Of a DNA stretch of 31,210 nucleotides, positions 22,171-29,541 are shown in pieces. Position 1 is the stretch's first letter. Each line of letters starts with the position of its first letter. The notes beneath the pieces are model-generated. The model did not search any database, was not told the origin of the DNA, and saw nothing but the letters and a program-made list of their open reading frames with translations. The DNA comes from an uncultured Eubacterium sp. (GTDB lineage Bacteria; Bacillota; Clostridia; Oscillospirales; Acutalibacteraceae), in contig CAJOER010000001.1 of NCBI GenBank assembly GCA_905233805.1, positions 1 through 31,210 on the forward strand. Reading direction: 5' to 3'. Made by a program: the position numbers and the translations under genes.

Positions 22171-23646
22171 TTAGTTATTTATCTGTTTTAAAATCTGCGC
22201 GGCGTCCTTTCCGTTGATAACGTTATCAAGGTTCATATCGGGATAATTATTGTAATTTACGCCTTTTTCGGCTGTGATATGGTCTTTGAAATACTGATAT
22301 TTATCAAGCTCGTGAAGGGCGTTGTTATCGTTATTGAGATGATAGATAAGATTGGCGCTTTCGTTAACCGCAAGGCCCTTGGGATTGGCGGAAAGGGTGC
22401 AAATCTGGTAAGTGCTTCCGTCCGGCAGTACGGAGGTTATTTTTTTGTTTGCGCCGACATAAAACCTTCCGTCAAGGTAGGCGAGGCGGGCAAGGCGGTC
22501 TTTAAAGGAATAGTAATGCGCCGTGCCGTTTTCGTCATAAAAACCGCTTGAATAATTGATAACCGTTGTGGTAAAGCCCGAGCACATAAGTGTTTCGCTT
22601 CCCGCAAGGGTGCGTTTTCTGAAATAGACGTAGGTGCTGTTTGACGGGCCGGGGTCAAGGTAGTAGAAATCGCCGTTTACTGTATAAATTCGCGCTGTAA
22701 CGTCGTCCCAGAAGGCGGAGTCGTAAAGCGTGCTCGTTGCCGCTTCCCCGTTGTCCGGCACGCCGCCGTAATGCCATTCTATTCCCGAATCGGACGAGAA
22801 GAAGGTATCGCTTTTAAGGAAATACGCGTGCATAACAGAACCGTTAGTATTCTCCTCCGTATCATAGTCGTGGTTATCAAAAGTTAAATCAACGTTATAC
22901 CACGCGCCGCCTATCTGAATAAGGTTCCACGCGTGGTTCATCGCGTCTGACGCGACGTAAACGCAGGGAACGCCGAGGGTGTTCATAATATACTGATAAG
23001 CGAGGGTAAAGCCCTGGCAGACTACCCTGTGATTGAGGAAGAAGCCGTAGGCGCTGTGATAAATCTCAAGGTCAAGCGCGGGGACGTAGGTTCCGTTTTC
23101 GTCAAAAATGGTCGGATAATCCGCGATTGATATCATATAGTCGTGGACGGTCAGCGCCTTTTGAAGGTCGTTCATACTGTTGTCAACCTGAGCCATAACC
23201 TCGTCGGCGCCGCCGTAAAAGATTTCAAGCGCGGCGGCCGCTTCTTCGGGCGTCATTTTATAAGTCGGATAAACCGACGCGACGGTACGGGTTGCGTTCA
23301 CATAACTTATCCTGAAAGCCGAGTCCACAAAAAACAAATCGGGGTGGTTATTGAGAACCTCTGAATATACGGCGCTTATGTCGTCAATCGGAATGTTGAA
23401 CGTGCGGAGGTTTATCTCGCTCGAACAAGCGAGGAAGCCCTCATACATTACCGCGTCAACGGTAGACGCCGAGCGCAGGAGCGGCTTATACTGCGAAAGG
23501 TCAGTGCTTTCAATATCAAAATCGCCCTCCTGCAAAAGCGCAGCTTTGCACTCGTCCTCCTTCGTGTAGCCGAAAACGAATACCGGCGAAAGCAGGGCAA
23601 GTACGATAAGTACGGATATTAAGATTTGAAAGCGGCGTTTTTTCAT
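22171..23646 (-). CDS. Secreted transglutaminase-like protein with a dockerin-like C-terminus
   Basis: The 491-residue product has a signal peptide (basic MKKRR head, hydrophobic stretch to about residue 26). A transglutaminase-like core carries a plausible Cys210 (RVVCQGF), His238 (MNHAWN) and Asp253 (NVDLTFD) triad. The next 200 residues are Tyr/Gly/Asp-rich, possibly beta-sheet repeats. The C-terminus holds one calcium-loop repeat of dockerin type (DMNLDNVINGKDAAQILKQI); a full dockerin has two. The core could be a cysteine protease or crosslinking enzyme at the surface. The single repeat may be a remnant or a minimal Ca-binding tail. Own promoter; no terminator was seen after it. Confidence 0.85.
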   Translation of the reverse strand: MKKRRFQILISVLIVLALLSPVFVFGYTKEDECKAALLQEGDFDIESTDLSQYKPLLRSASTVDAVMYEGFLACSSEINLRTFNIPIDDISAVYSEVLNNHPDLFFVDSAFRISYVNATRTVASVYPTYKMTPEEAAAALEIFYGGADEVMAQVDNSMNDLQKALTVHDYMISIADYPTIFDENGTYVPALDLEIYHSAYGFFLNHRVVCQGFTLAYQYIMNTLGVPCVYVASDAMNHAWNLIQIGGAWYNVDLTFDNHDYDTEENTNGSVMHAYFLKSDTFFSSDSGIEWHYGGVPDNGEAATSTLYDSAFWDDVTARIYTVNGDFYYLDPGPSNSTYVYFRKRTLAGSETLMCSGFTTTVINYSSGFYDENGTAHYYSFKDRLARLAYLDGRFYVGANKKITSVLPDGSTYQICTLSANPKGLAVNESANLIYHLNNDNNALHELDKYQYFKDHITAEKGVNYNNYPDMNLDNVINGKDAAQILKQINN

Positions 23647-23676
23647 ACGCTCAGTCCTTTCACTCTTTGTGTATAT

Positions 23677-23705
23677 ATTTTATTATATTTTATCTTTTTA
23701 GTCAA
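23677..23705 (-). promoter_or_regulatory. Promoter for the transglutaminase-like gene
   Basis: TTGACT (23705-23700), 17-nt spacer, TAAAAT (23682-23677) on the minus strand, about 30 nt before the start. The -35 box directly adjoins the terminator of the upstream gene. Confidence 0.6.
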
Positions 23706-23708
23706 CAA

Positions 23709-23733
23709 AAAAGAGGCAGTACTGCCTCTTTTT
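23709..23733 (-). terminator. Terminator after the E2-like gene
   Basis: AAGAGGCAG (23711-23719) pairs with CTGCCTCTT (23722-23730) with flanking A and T runs, one base after the stop codon region at 23735. Confidence 0.85.
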
Positions 23734-23734
23734 C

Positions 23735-25324
23735 TTATTCTTCGTTAAAGGAGGCGGCCTTTTCCTGGGCTGCTTCGGCCTTTGCCTTTGCCTTTTCAGC
23801 CTCGGCTCTTGCTTTTTCAAGTTCTCTCTGAGCCTTATCCTTTTCCTTCTGCGCCTTATCAAGCGCTTCTTTTTTATCCTTTTCAGCGTCGGCGAGAGCC
23901 TTTTCCTTCTTGGCTTCGGCCTCGCGGCGTTTCTTTTCGGCGTCCTGGCGCGCCTTGTCCGCCTTGGCGAGAGCCTCCTCCTGCGCCTTTTCGGCGTCGC
24001 GGATAGCTTTTTCTTTTCTGTCCTCTGCCTCTTTCTTGGCTTTTTCAACCTTTTCGGCGGCGGCTGCCTTGATTTTTTCTATCTCGCGCTTTGCTTTTTC
24101 CTCGGCTTCGATTGCGTCCTTTTCCGCCTTTTCGGCTTCCTTGAGCGCCTTCTTGTCGGCTTTTTCGTGAGCCTCGGCGAGTTCCTTTTCAGCCTTGGCG
24201 GCGCGCTCCTCCGCTTCTTTGAGCGCCTTTTCGGCGTCCTTTTCCGCTTTCAGCGCCTTGTCGCCCGCCTTCTGGGCGTCCTTTTCAGCCTCGCGTCTTT
24301 CCTTTTCGCGCTTCTTGCTCTCTTCAAACTTAGTTTCACGTTCAACACGCTCAACCTTAATCTCTTCGATTTCCTCGGCGGAGATAGTCTGTTCGCGCTT
24401 CCAGGTGAACATAACCTCGGGTTCCTCGAAAATCTCGTCAAGCTTTTTGATAAAGGGAACGATGTCGCCGAAGTCGAGCGCACGGTGGTCAAAGACGATA
24501 GTGAAGGGGAGTACCTGACGGATAGCGATTTCTTTTTCGTCGTTTTCATTTACAACGACGACGGGCTTATCCTGAACCGCGCCGACGGCAATAGCCGTAA
24601 CCTGCGGCGGAATAATTTCGATAAGAGCGGCGGCGCCCCTCTGCTCACGGTAGACGGAGCCGATATTTGAAATTGTAATCGAGCCCTGCTCTATATCGTG
24701 CTTTGTAAGACGGTCGCTTTCGGGGATTGCCTCGTACGCCTTCTTTTCCTTGCCTTTAAGGGTTTTAACCTTGTGCTTACCCGTTTTTGAGCCGATTATA
24801 CGGTTAATCGTCTGGGCGATTTTTCCCTCTTTAAGGCCGGTAATCGTATTATCCATCGATACGTCGAACATAACCTCGTTAAGGTTTGTGTTCGCCATAC
24901 GGCGGTTAACGTCCTTGAGGTAATCAACCATATCGTCGAGAGTTTTATTTTCAAAATTGTGAAGATTAATTGTCATCATCTCGCCCGTGGGGAGAACCAT
25001 GGGCATGGAAATATTAATCTCGGAGAGCGTATGAATAACGCCCCTTACGTATTTTTTATCAAAATCAATATGCGCGTTCATCGCGGGGCAGGCTTTAAGT
25101 CCCTCGCAGATAACCTTGAGCATAAGGGTATTAACCGTAACCTTGTTCTCTTTTTCAACGCCCTCGTTAAGACGCTTGTACTGAGTCATAAACTCGGTAA
25201 CGTCCGGCTCGTAGGTATAGGTTACGTGCGGTATATTCTGCCAGCTTTCGGTAGTCATATTAGCGACGATTTTACGCTGAATACCGAAGTGCTCGGTCTT
25301 GATAACGTTATCTTTTTTAGCCAT
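23735..25324 (-). CDS. Lipoyl-less E2-type acyltransferase domain fused to a long charged helix
   Basis: From the ATG at 25324 the protein has 529 residues. Residues about 15-305 match the catalytic domain of 2-oxoacid dehydrogenase E2 (chloramphenicol acetyltransferase fold): SITISNIGSVY (215-225), then FDHRALDFGD with His280 and Asp284 at the HxxxD site. The usual glycine after Asp is displaced by Phe. No lipoyl domain, E1-binding domain, or E1/E3 genes are present. Residues about 315-525 are almost only Ala, Glu, Lys, Asp and Arg with heptad-like spacing, predicting a coiled coil or single alpha helix about 30 nm long. A GTG nine bases upstream overlaps the ribosome site and is less likely. 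Similar lone E2-like proteins exist in Clostridia, but I know no function for them. Confidence 0.85.
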   Translation of the reverse strand: MAKKDNVIKTEHFGIQRKIVANMTTESWQNIPHVTYTYEPDVTEFMTQYKRLNEGVEKENKVTVNTLMLKVICEGLKACPAMNAHIDFDKKYVRGVIHTLSEINISMPMVLPTGEMMTINLHNFENKTLDDMVDYLKDVNRRMANTNLNEVMFDVSMDNTITGLKEGKIAQTINRIIGSKTGKHKVKTLKGKEKKAYEAIPESDRLTKHDIEQGSITISNIGSVYREQRGAAALIEIIPPQVTAIAVGAVQDKPVVVVNENDEKEIAIRQVLPFTIVFDHRALDFGDIVPFIKKLDEIFEEPEVMFTWKREQTISAEEIEEIKVERVERETKFEESKKREKERREAEKDAQKAGDKALKAEKDAEKALKEAEERAAKAEKELAEAHEKADKKALKEAEKAEKDAIEAEEKAKREIEKIKAAAAEKVEKAKKEAEDRKEKAIRDAEKAQEEALAKADKARQDAEKKRREAEAKKEKALADAEKDKKEALDKAQKEKDKAQRELEKARAEAEKAKAKAEAAQEKAASFNEE

Positions 25325-25354
25325 AACAATCACCCTTTCGGTTTAGTATAGATT

Positions 25355-25383
25355 ATTATAATAGAACGGGGCGGAAAAGTCAA
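25355..25383 (-). promoter_or_regulatory. Promoter for the E2-like gene
   Basis: TTGACT (25383-25378), 17-nt spacer, TATAAT (25360-25355) on the minus strand, about 30 nt before the ATG. Confidence 0.75.
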
Positions 25384-25436
25384 TATTAACATTTGTATAA
25401 TTTAACTATACGGAAAGTATAAACTTTTAGCGTTGA

Positions 25437-25572
25437 GTGTTGAGAATTGAGAATGGAGAATTGAGAATGGAGAATGGAGAATTGAGAATGGAGGGTCTTG
25501 CAGACGACAATTATAAAATGGGTGCGGGCAGAGCCCGCCCTGAATTATCCATTATCCATTTTCAATTTTCCG
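25437..25572. repeat. Short-unit repeat tract with matching inverted arm (MITE-like)
   Basis: Between 25437 and 25494 the units GAGAATT and GAGAATGGA alternate several times. The stretch 25455-25481 matches the inverse of 25545-25571 at about 23 of 27 positions, so the region can fold into a long imperfect hairpin. A perfect GCGGGC-aga-GCCCGC stem (25524-25538) lies at its centre. No gene is supported. With the promoter at 25355 and the terminator at 25606 this accounts for the 318-nt gap. Confidence 0.6.
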
Positions 25573-25605
25573 CTTTTCGGCGGGACGATGTGGGCATAAA
25601 AGGCG

Positions 25606-25633
25606 TAAAAATAAGGGAGGGGTTACCTCCCTT
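25606..25633 (-). terminator. Terminator after fba
   Basis: AAGGGAGG (25613-25620) pairs with CCTCCCTT (25626-25633); on the minus strand the stem is followed by a T-rich tail. Confidence 0.8.
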
Positions 25634-25642
25634 AAAAAACGA

Positions 25643-26584
25643 TTAATCAAATGCGTGGCCGGTTGAACCGAATACCTTGTCAATCTTATGCGCAACAACC
25701 TCTTCAATAAGGGTTCTTGCGGGGGTGAGATACTGACGGGGGTCGAAGTGAGTCGGGTTCTCGGCAAAGTGCTTACGGATAGCCGCGGTCATGGCGATAC
25801 GGATATCGGAGTCAACGTTTACCTTACAAACAGCCATTTCAGCCGCCTTGCGGAGCATATCCTCGGGGATGCCGATAGCGTCGGGCATCTCGCCGCCGAA
25901 CTCGTTGATAAGCTTGATGTGGTCCTGATTTACGGAGCTTGCGCCGTGGAGAACTATCGGGAATTCGGGAAGCTGTTTTTCAACCTCTTCGAGAATATCG
26001 AAGCGGAGCTGCGGCTTCTGGCCGGGCTTGAATTTATATGCGCCGTGGCTTGTTCCGATAGCGATAGCAAGCGAGTCAACGCCCGTTCTCGTTGCGAAGT
26101 CGTAAACCTCTTCGGGTCTTGTATAGGATTCGTTACCCGCCTCTACGACAACGTCGTCCTCAACGCCGGCAAGGGTTCCGAGCTCGCCCTCGACTACTAC
26201 GCCGTGAGCGTGAGCGTATTCAACTACCTGCTTTGTGAGCTTAATATTCTCTTCATAGGGAAGAGAGGAGCCGTCAATCATAACGGAGGTAAAGCCGCCG
26301 TCAATACAGCTTTTACAGGTTTCAAAATCCGGGCCGTGGTCAAGGTGAAGAGCAATGGGAAGGCCGGTTTCTTCAGCCGCCGCCTTTACCATGGCTACAA
26401 GATAGTCGTGGGACGCGTATTTTCTTGCGCCCGAGGAGCACTGAAGAATTACGGGAGCCTCAAGCTTTTTAGCCGCTCTCGTGATACCCTGAACTATCTC
26501 CATATTGTTTACGTTAAAAGCGCCGATAGCGTAGCCGCCTTCGTATGCTTTTTTGAACATTTCCTTTGTTGTTACAAGTGGCAT
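25643..26584 (-). CDS. fba: Class II fructose-1,6-bisphosphate aldolase
   Basis: The 313-residue enzyme shows the class II signature ALHLDHGPDFETC with catalytic Asp82 and zinc ligand His83, further zinc ligands His180 (GTSHGAYK) and His213 (VLHGASS), the VEGELGTLAG strand and CKVNVDSDIRIA near the phosphate site. It splits fructose 1,6-bisphosphate in glycolysis and runs in reverse in gluconeogenesis. The ATG at 26584 is preceded by GGAG, 10 nt upstream. It is a single-gene unit with its own promoter and terminator. A long open frame on the opposite strand is only its shadow. Confidence 0.97.
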   Translation of the reverse strand: MPLVTTKEMFKKAYEGGYAIGAFNVNNMEIVQGITRAAKKLEAPVILQCSSGARKYASHDYLVAMVKAAAEETGLPIALHLDHGPDFETCKSCIDGGFTSVMIDGSSLPYEENIKLTKQVVEYAHAHGVVVEGELGTLAGVEDDVVVEAGNESYTRPEEVYDFATRTGVDSLAIAIGTSHGAYKFKPGQKPQLRFDILEEVEKQLPEFPIVLHGASSVNQDHIKLINEFGGEMPDAIGIPEDMLRKAAEMAVCKVNVDSDIRIAMTAAIRKHFAENPTHFDPRQYLTPARTLIEEVVAHKIDKVFGSTGHAFD

Positions 26585-26619
26585 AATATTATATCTCCAT
26601 TCATTTTATTTGCTCATAT

Positions 26620-26648
26620 ATTATACTACAAATGATATAAAATATCAA
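26620..26648 (-). promoter_or_regulatory. Promoter for fba
   Basis: TTGATA (26648-26643), 17-nt spacer, TATAAT (26625-26620) on the minus strand, about 36 nt before the ATG. Confidence 0.75.
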
Positions 26649-26655
26649 TATATAA

Positions 26656-27258
26656 TTATCTTTCCTTTCCGTGGAGTATCGGGGAAAGGGGTTTATATAT
26701 AAGCATTGAAATTATTACGCAGAAGAGGCCTTTAATCAGGGTAAAGGGCACGTTGAAAACGAGGAGCGACTGCTCGATGCTCTTCATTGAGGGGACGATT
26801 GCCTGATACGCCTGCAAAACAACCTCTTTGGGCATAAAGTTATAGTAAAACGGGTATACTATGAAGAGGTTTGAGGGGAAGCTCAGCGCCGCCATGGCGA
26901 TAGCGCCGACGATGCCGCCGACGAGGGCGCCCTTCATGGTTTTATTATACTTATAGATAATTCCCGCAACGCCCGCAAACACCGCGCCTAAAATGAAGTT
27001 TGAAAGTTCGCCGATATAGCCGCTCTGGCTGACCGCAAGGTGAACTATGTTTTTGACGAGCGCGATTAGAATTCCCGCAACGGGGCCGTAGGCGAAGGCG
27101 CCTATAAGCTCCGGCAAATCCGAAAAGTCAAGCTTTATAAAGCTTGGGATAAACGGAATCGGAACTTCAAGATACTGCAGTACCACCGCGGCGGCGGTAA
27201 GCATTCCGCACCCTGCAATAAGGCGCGTTTTGTTGAATTTTTTGTTTTGTTCTTTCAT
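26656..27258 (-). CDS. ribU: Riboflavin ECF transporter substrate-binding subunit RibU
   Basis: The 200-residue protein is hydrophobic with about six helices and has the ECF S-component pattern: a basic head, IKLDFSDLPELIGAFAYGP after helix 1, and a conserved VKNIVHLAV segment. An FMN riboswitch upstream identifies riboflavin as substrate. RibU captures flavin and works with the shared EcfA, EcfA' and EcfT module encoded elsewhere. The ATG at 27258 follows AAAGGAGGAAA. The gene ends 8 nt before the fba promoter with no terminator seen, so read-through into fba is possible. Confidence 0.93.
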   Translation of the reverse strand: MKEQNKKFNKTRLIAGCGMLTAAAVVLQYLEVPIPFIPSFIKLDFSDLPELIGAFAYGPVAGILIALVKNIVHLAVSQSGYIGELSNFILGAVFAGVAGIIYKYNKTMKGALVGGIVGAIAMAALSFPSNLFIVYPFYYNFMPKEVVLQAYQAIVPSMKSIEQSLLVFNVPFTLIKGLFCVIISMLIYKPLSPILHGKER

Positions 27259-27275
27259 AATTTCCTCCTTTTTGG

Positions 27276-27307
27276 GGAAAGAGAAAACCCGATACGCTCG
27301 TATCGGG
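27276..27307 (-). terminator. Terminator hairpin of the FMN riboswitch expression platform
   Basis: CCCGATAC (27288-27295) pairs perfectly with GTATCGGG (27300-27307) around a 4-nt loop; on the minus strand a U-rich stretch follows. It lies between the aptamer and the ribU ribosome site, so FMN binding probably ends transcription. Confidence 0.75.
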
Positions 27308-27327
27308 GTAAATACAAAGGTATTATT

Positions 27328-27446
<119 letters not shown>

Positions 27447-27473
27447 ATTTAATAGACAAAATGCCTATAAATC

Positions 27474-27501
27474 ATTATAAGCATTAGCGCCGCAAAGTCA
27501 A
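27474..27501 (-). promoter_or_regulatory. Promoter for the riboswitch-ribU transcript
   Basis: TTGACT (27501-27496), 16-nt spacer, TATAAT (27479-27474) on the minus strand, with the aptamer starting about 28 nt downstream. Confidence 0.7.
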
Positions 27502-27540
27502 GATTTATTGTAAGATATGAACAAAATGTGAATAAAATTA

Positions 27541-27569
27541 TTGACAAAAGGGTTACAATCTGTTATAGT
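27541..27569 (+). promoter_or_regulatory. Promoter for the fibronectin type III protein gene
   Basis: TTGACA (27541-27546), 17-nt spacer, TATAGT (27564-27569). It is divergent from the ribU promoter across about 40 nt. Confidence 0.75.
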
Positions 27570-27613
27570 GTGTTTACGCATTTTGAGGGAAATGCAAAAA
27601 GGAGACGATTTTT

Positions 27614-28768
27614 ATCAGACTTAAAACAGCAAAAATCGTATCGGTAATACTTGTTGTGGTAATGGCGCTTTCAAGCAGCGTTGACGCTCTTGCGCTTAAC
27701 CTTCCCTTCGGAATTCCGTTTAAAAATCAGGAAATTCAGGCGGAGGACAATTCAAGAGTTGTCGCCGCGATGCACAGACCGATTAGAGAGAAGGAAGGCT
27801 TTACCTTTAAAGTTGACGGTATTACGACTGACAGCGCAAAACTCAGCTGGGAAAGCGATACGCTTGTACTGAGCTATCTTATCTGCAAGTACAACGTTAT
27901 CAACCAGAGCTGGGAAGAATACCTTACGTTAACCGAAAACGAGCTGGCGCTTGACGACCTTGAAGAGGACACGGATTACCGCTTCGGAATCTTCAACGCG
28001 GCCAATATGGAAGGACTCGGGGAACTGAGCTTCACAACGGCGGTTAAGACTGCGTCGGTTGCACTTAAACACGTTGCCTCTGATTCGGTTGAACTCAGAA
28101 TAAGGCACACGGAGAGCGTTGCAAAGGTATGGCTTTACAAGAGCGCTGACGGCGAAAAGTTTGAAAAACTCGCCGAGGTTAATACGGACACGTATACCGA
28201 TACCGATGTTGAAGAAGAAACTACGTATTATTACAGAGTAAAATGCGTTACAAACAGAGCAAACAGAAAGAACGCGAGCAAGGTCAGCCGAACCGTTGAG
28301 GCGACTACCTTAAAAGGTTTTGAGTTACCCGAAATTACGGGCGCAACAAAAACTTATGCGTACTACAAGGCGGTAACCGCAAAGAGCACCCCGCAGTATA
28401 AGCTTCTTAATTCAAAGGAGTGCTATACCGACGAGGAGACGGGAATCCGTATGGTTGACGGCTACTACTGTATTGCCCTGGGTTCGTACTACGGAACTAA
28501 AATAGGAACAAAATACCGCATTACCTTACAGGACGGCGAGGAGATTAAGGAGCTTAACTGTATTCTCTGCGACCAGAAGTCGAACAGACATACGGACGAA
28601 AAGCACCAGTACGCCGTTAAGAACAGAGATATAATGGAATTTTATATCGAAAAGGGCAAGCTCCCGAGAGGAATTGTCGGTAACTACGGTAACCTTGAAC
28701 AGTTCAGAGGCGACATTGTTAAAATTGAACAGTATCCGGAAACGGAAGAAGAAAATGAAAAGCTTTGA
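27614..28768 (+). CDS. Secreted protein with two fibronectin type III-like domains, apparent ATC start
   Basis: If translation starts at the ATC at 27614, the product is 384 residues and begins with a perfect signal peptide (RLKTAKIVSVILVVV, then ALSSSVDALA). AAAGGAG lies 9 nt upstream. The first conventional in-frame start is a GTG at 27656, inside the hydrophobic core and without a ribosome site. An ATG at 27592 is out of frame. Two fibronectin type III-like beta domains follow (FKVDGITTDSAKLSW and VALKHVASDSVELRI). The C-terminal 130 residues have YYCIALGSYYGTKIG and RITLQDGEE, like a double-psi barrel domain seen in surface proteins of Clostridia. The stop codon sits inside the terminator stem. 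A sequencing error at an ATG is an alternative to an ATC start. Confidence 0.75.
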   Translation: MRLKTAKIVSVILVVVMALSSSVDALALNLPFGIPFKNQEIQAEDNSRVVAAMHRPIREKEGFTFKVDGITTDSAKLSWESDTLVLSYLICKYNVINQSWEEYLTLTENELALDDLEEDTDYRFGIFNAANMEGLGELSFTTAVKTASVALKHVASDSVELRIRHTESVAKVWLYKSADGEKFEKLAEVNTDTYTDTDVEEETTYYYRVKCVTNRANRKNASKVSRTVEATTLKGFELPEITGATKTYAYYKAVTAKSTPQYKLLNSKECYTDEETGIRMVDGYYCIALGSYYGTKIGTKYRITLQDGEEIKELNCILCDQKSNRHTDEKHQYAVKNRDIMEFYIEKGKLPRGIVGNYGNLEQFRGDIVKIEQYPETEEENEKL

Positions 28769-28790
28769 GGCGTTGCCTCAAAGCTTTTTT
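28758..28790. terminator. Terminator shared by two convergent genes
   Basis: A 14-bp perfect stem (28758-28771 with 28775-28788, core AGCTTTGAGGC) with loop GTT is followed by T residues. It includes the stop codon of the fibronectin gene and lies beside the stop of the convergent phosphatase gene at 28789. Confidence 0.85.
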
Positions 28791-29541
28791 ACTGTACAAC
28801 TTTATCCCTGAACGCCTGTATTTCCCCGTCGGTAAGCTTCAGTACGTTCTTTATAAACGCCTCGTCGCCGCCATGCTTATCAATAATCTTAAACAGCTCG
28901 TTGATATATTCTTTACGCGCGATGAACACGTTGTAAACCATATACGAAGCGTATTTGTTGTGCTTGATTGTGCGGACGAGGAACTTATATGTGCGCGCTC
29001 TCCATACGGCGACCTTGTTGGTGAAAAGGTAATCGTCAAGAATCGTCTGCCTGTCGGCGCCGAGCACCGTCAGAAGCAGTGCGGTTACCATACCCGTTCT
29101 GTCCTTGCCCGCGGTGCAGTGGTAAAGCACTGCAAAATCACTGTCGCCGGCGCATACGATATAGCGCACGACCTCGCAGAGATTTTCAAGGCTCGAGCCG
29201 TTTACAACCGCGTTGTAAAGGTTAATCATACTCGGAACCTTGGACATATCCTGCTTCGTTTCGTGGCTGAGCCCGGGGATTGAGTCGTCAAAGACGGGCA
29301 TTTCAAGGAACTTTACCCCGTCGGTTTCCCTGTTAGGCTTTTCCGCCTTTTCAAACGAGTTGCGCAGGTCGATTACCGTTTTTAGGCGGTATTCGTTTTT
29401 CAGCGTTTCAAGCGCGGAGTCGGAAGCATTGTGCATGTGGCTCGCGCGGATGAGCATACCTTTTTTTATTACCCCGCCCTTAACGGGAATTCCGCCGAGG
29501 TCGCGGGTGTTGTTCATACCTTTGAGTTTAATGTTCTGCAT
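28789..29541 (-). CDS. Tyrosine-protein phosphatase (HCxxGKDRTG type)
   Basis: The 250-residue protein carries the P-loop HCTAGKDRTG (141-150) with nucleophile Cys142 and Arg148, and an N-terminal NNTRDLGGIPVKGG, the opening of the bacterial Y_phosphatase3 family that includes mycobacterial PtpB and Listeria LipA. Such enzymes remove phosphate from tyrosine or phosphoinositides; the substrate here is unknown. No signal peptide is visible, so it is likely cytoplasmic. It overlaps the end of the M20 peptidase gene by 14 nt and is the last gene of that operon. Confidence 0.92.
   Translation of the reverse strand: MQNIKLKGMNNTRDLGGIPVKGGVIKKGMLIRASHMHNASDSALETLKNEYRLKTVIDLRNSFEKAEKPNRETDGVKFLEMPVFDDSIPGLSHETKQDMSKVPSMINLYNAVVNGSSLENLCEVVRYIVCAGDSDFAVLYHCTAGKDRTGMVTALLLTVLGADRQTILDDYLFTNKVAVWRARTYKFLVRTIKHNKYASYMVYNVFIARKEYINELFKIIDKHGGDEAFIKNVLKLTDGEIQAFRDKVVQ

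Noticed and set aside
23782..24670. Several long plus-strand and alternate-frame open frames rich in Phe/Ser/Ala or Arg/Lys
   Set aside because: They are shadows of the Ala/Lys/Glu codon pattern of the E2-like protein's helix.
25437..25500. Possible CRISPR array
   Set aside because: The units are 7-9 nt, contiguous and without unique spacers, and there are no cas genes.
25688..26635. A 315-codon open frame on the plus strand opposite fba
   Set aside because: It is the exact antisense of a fully conserved aldolase, has no family resemblance or ribosome site, and arises from the codon bias of fba.
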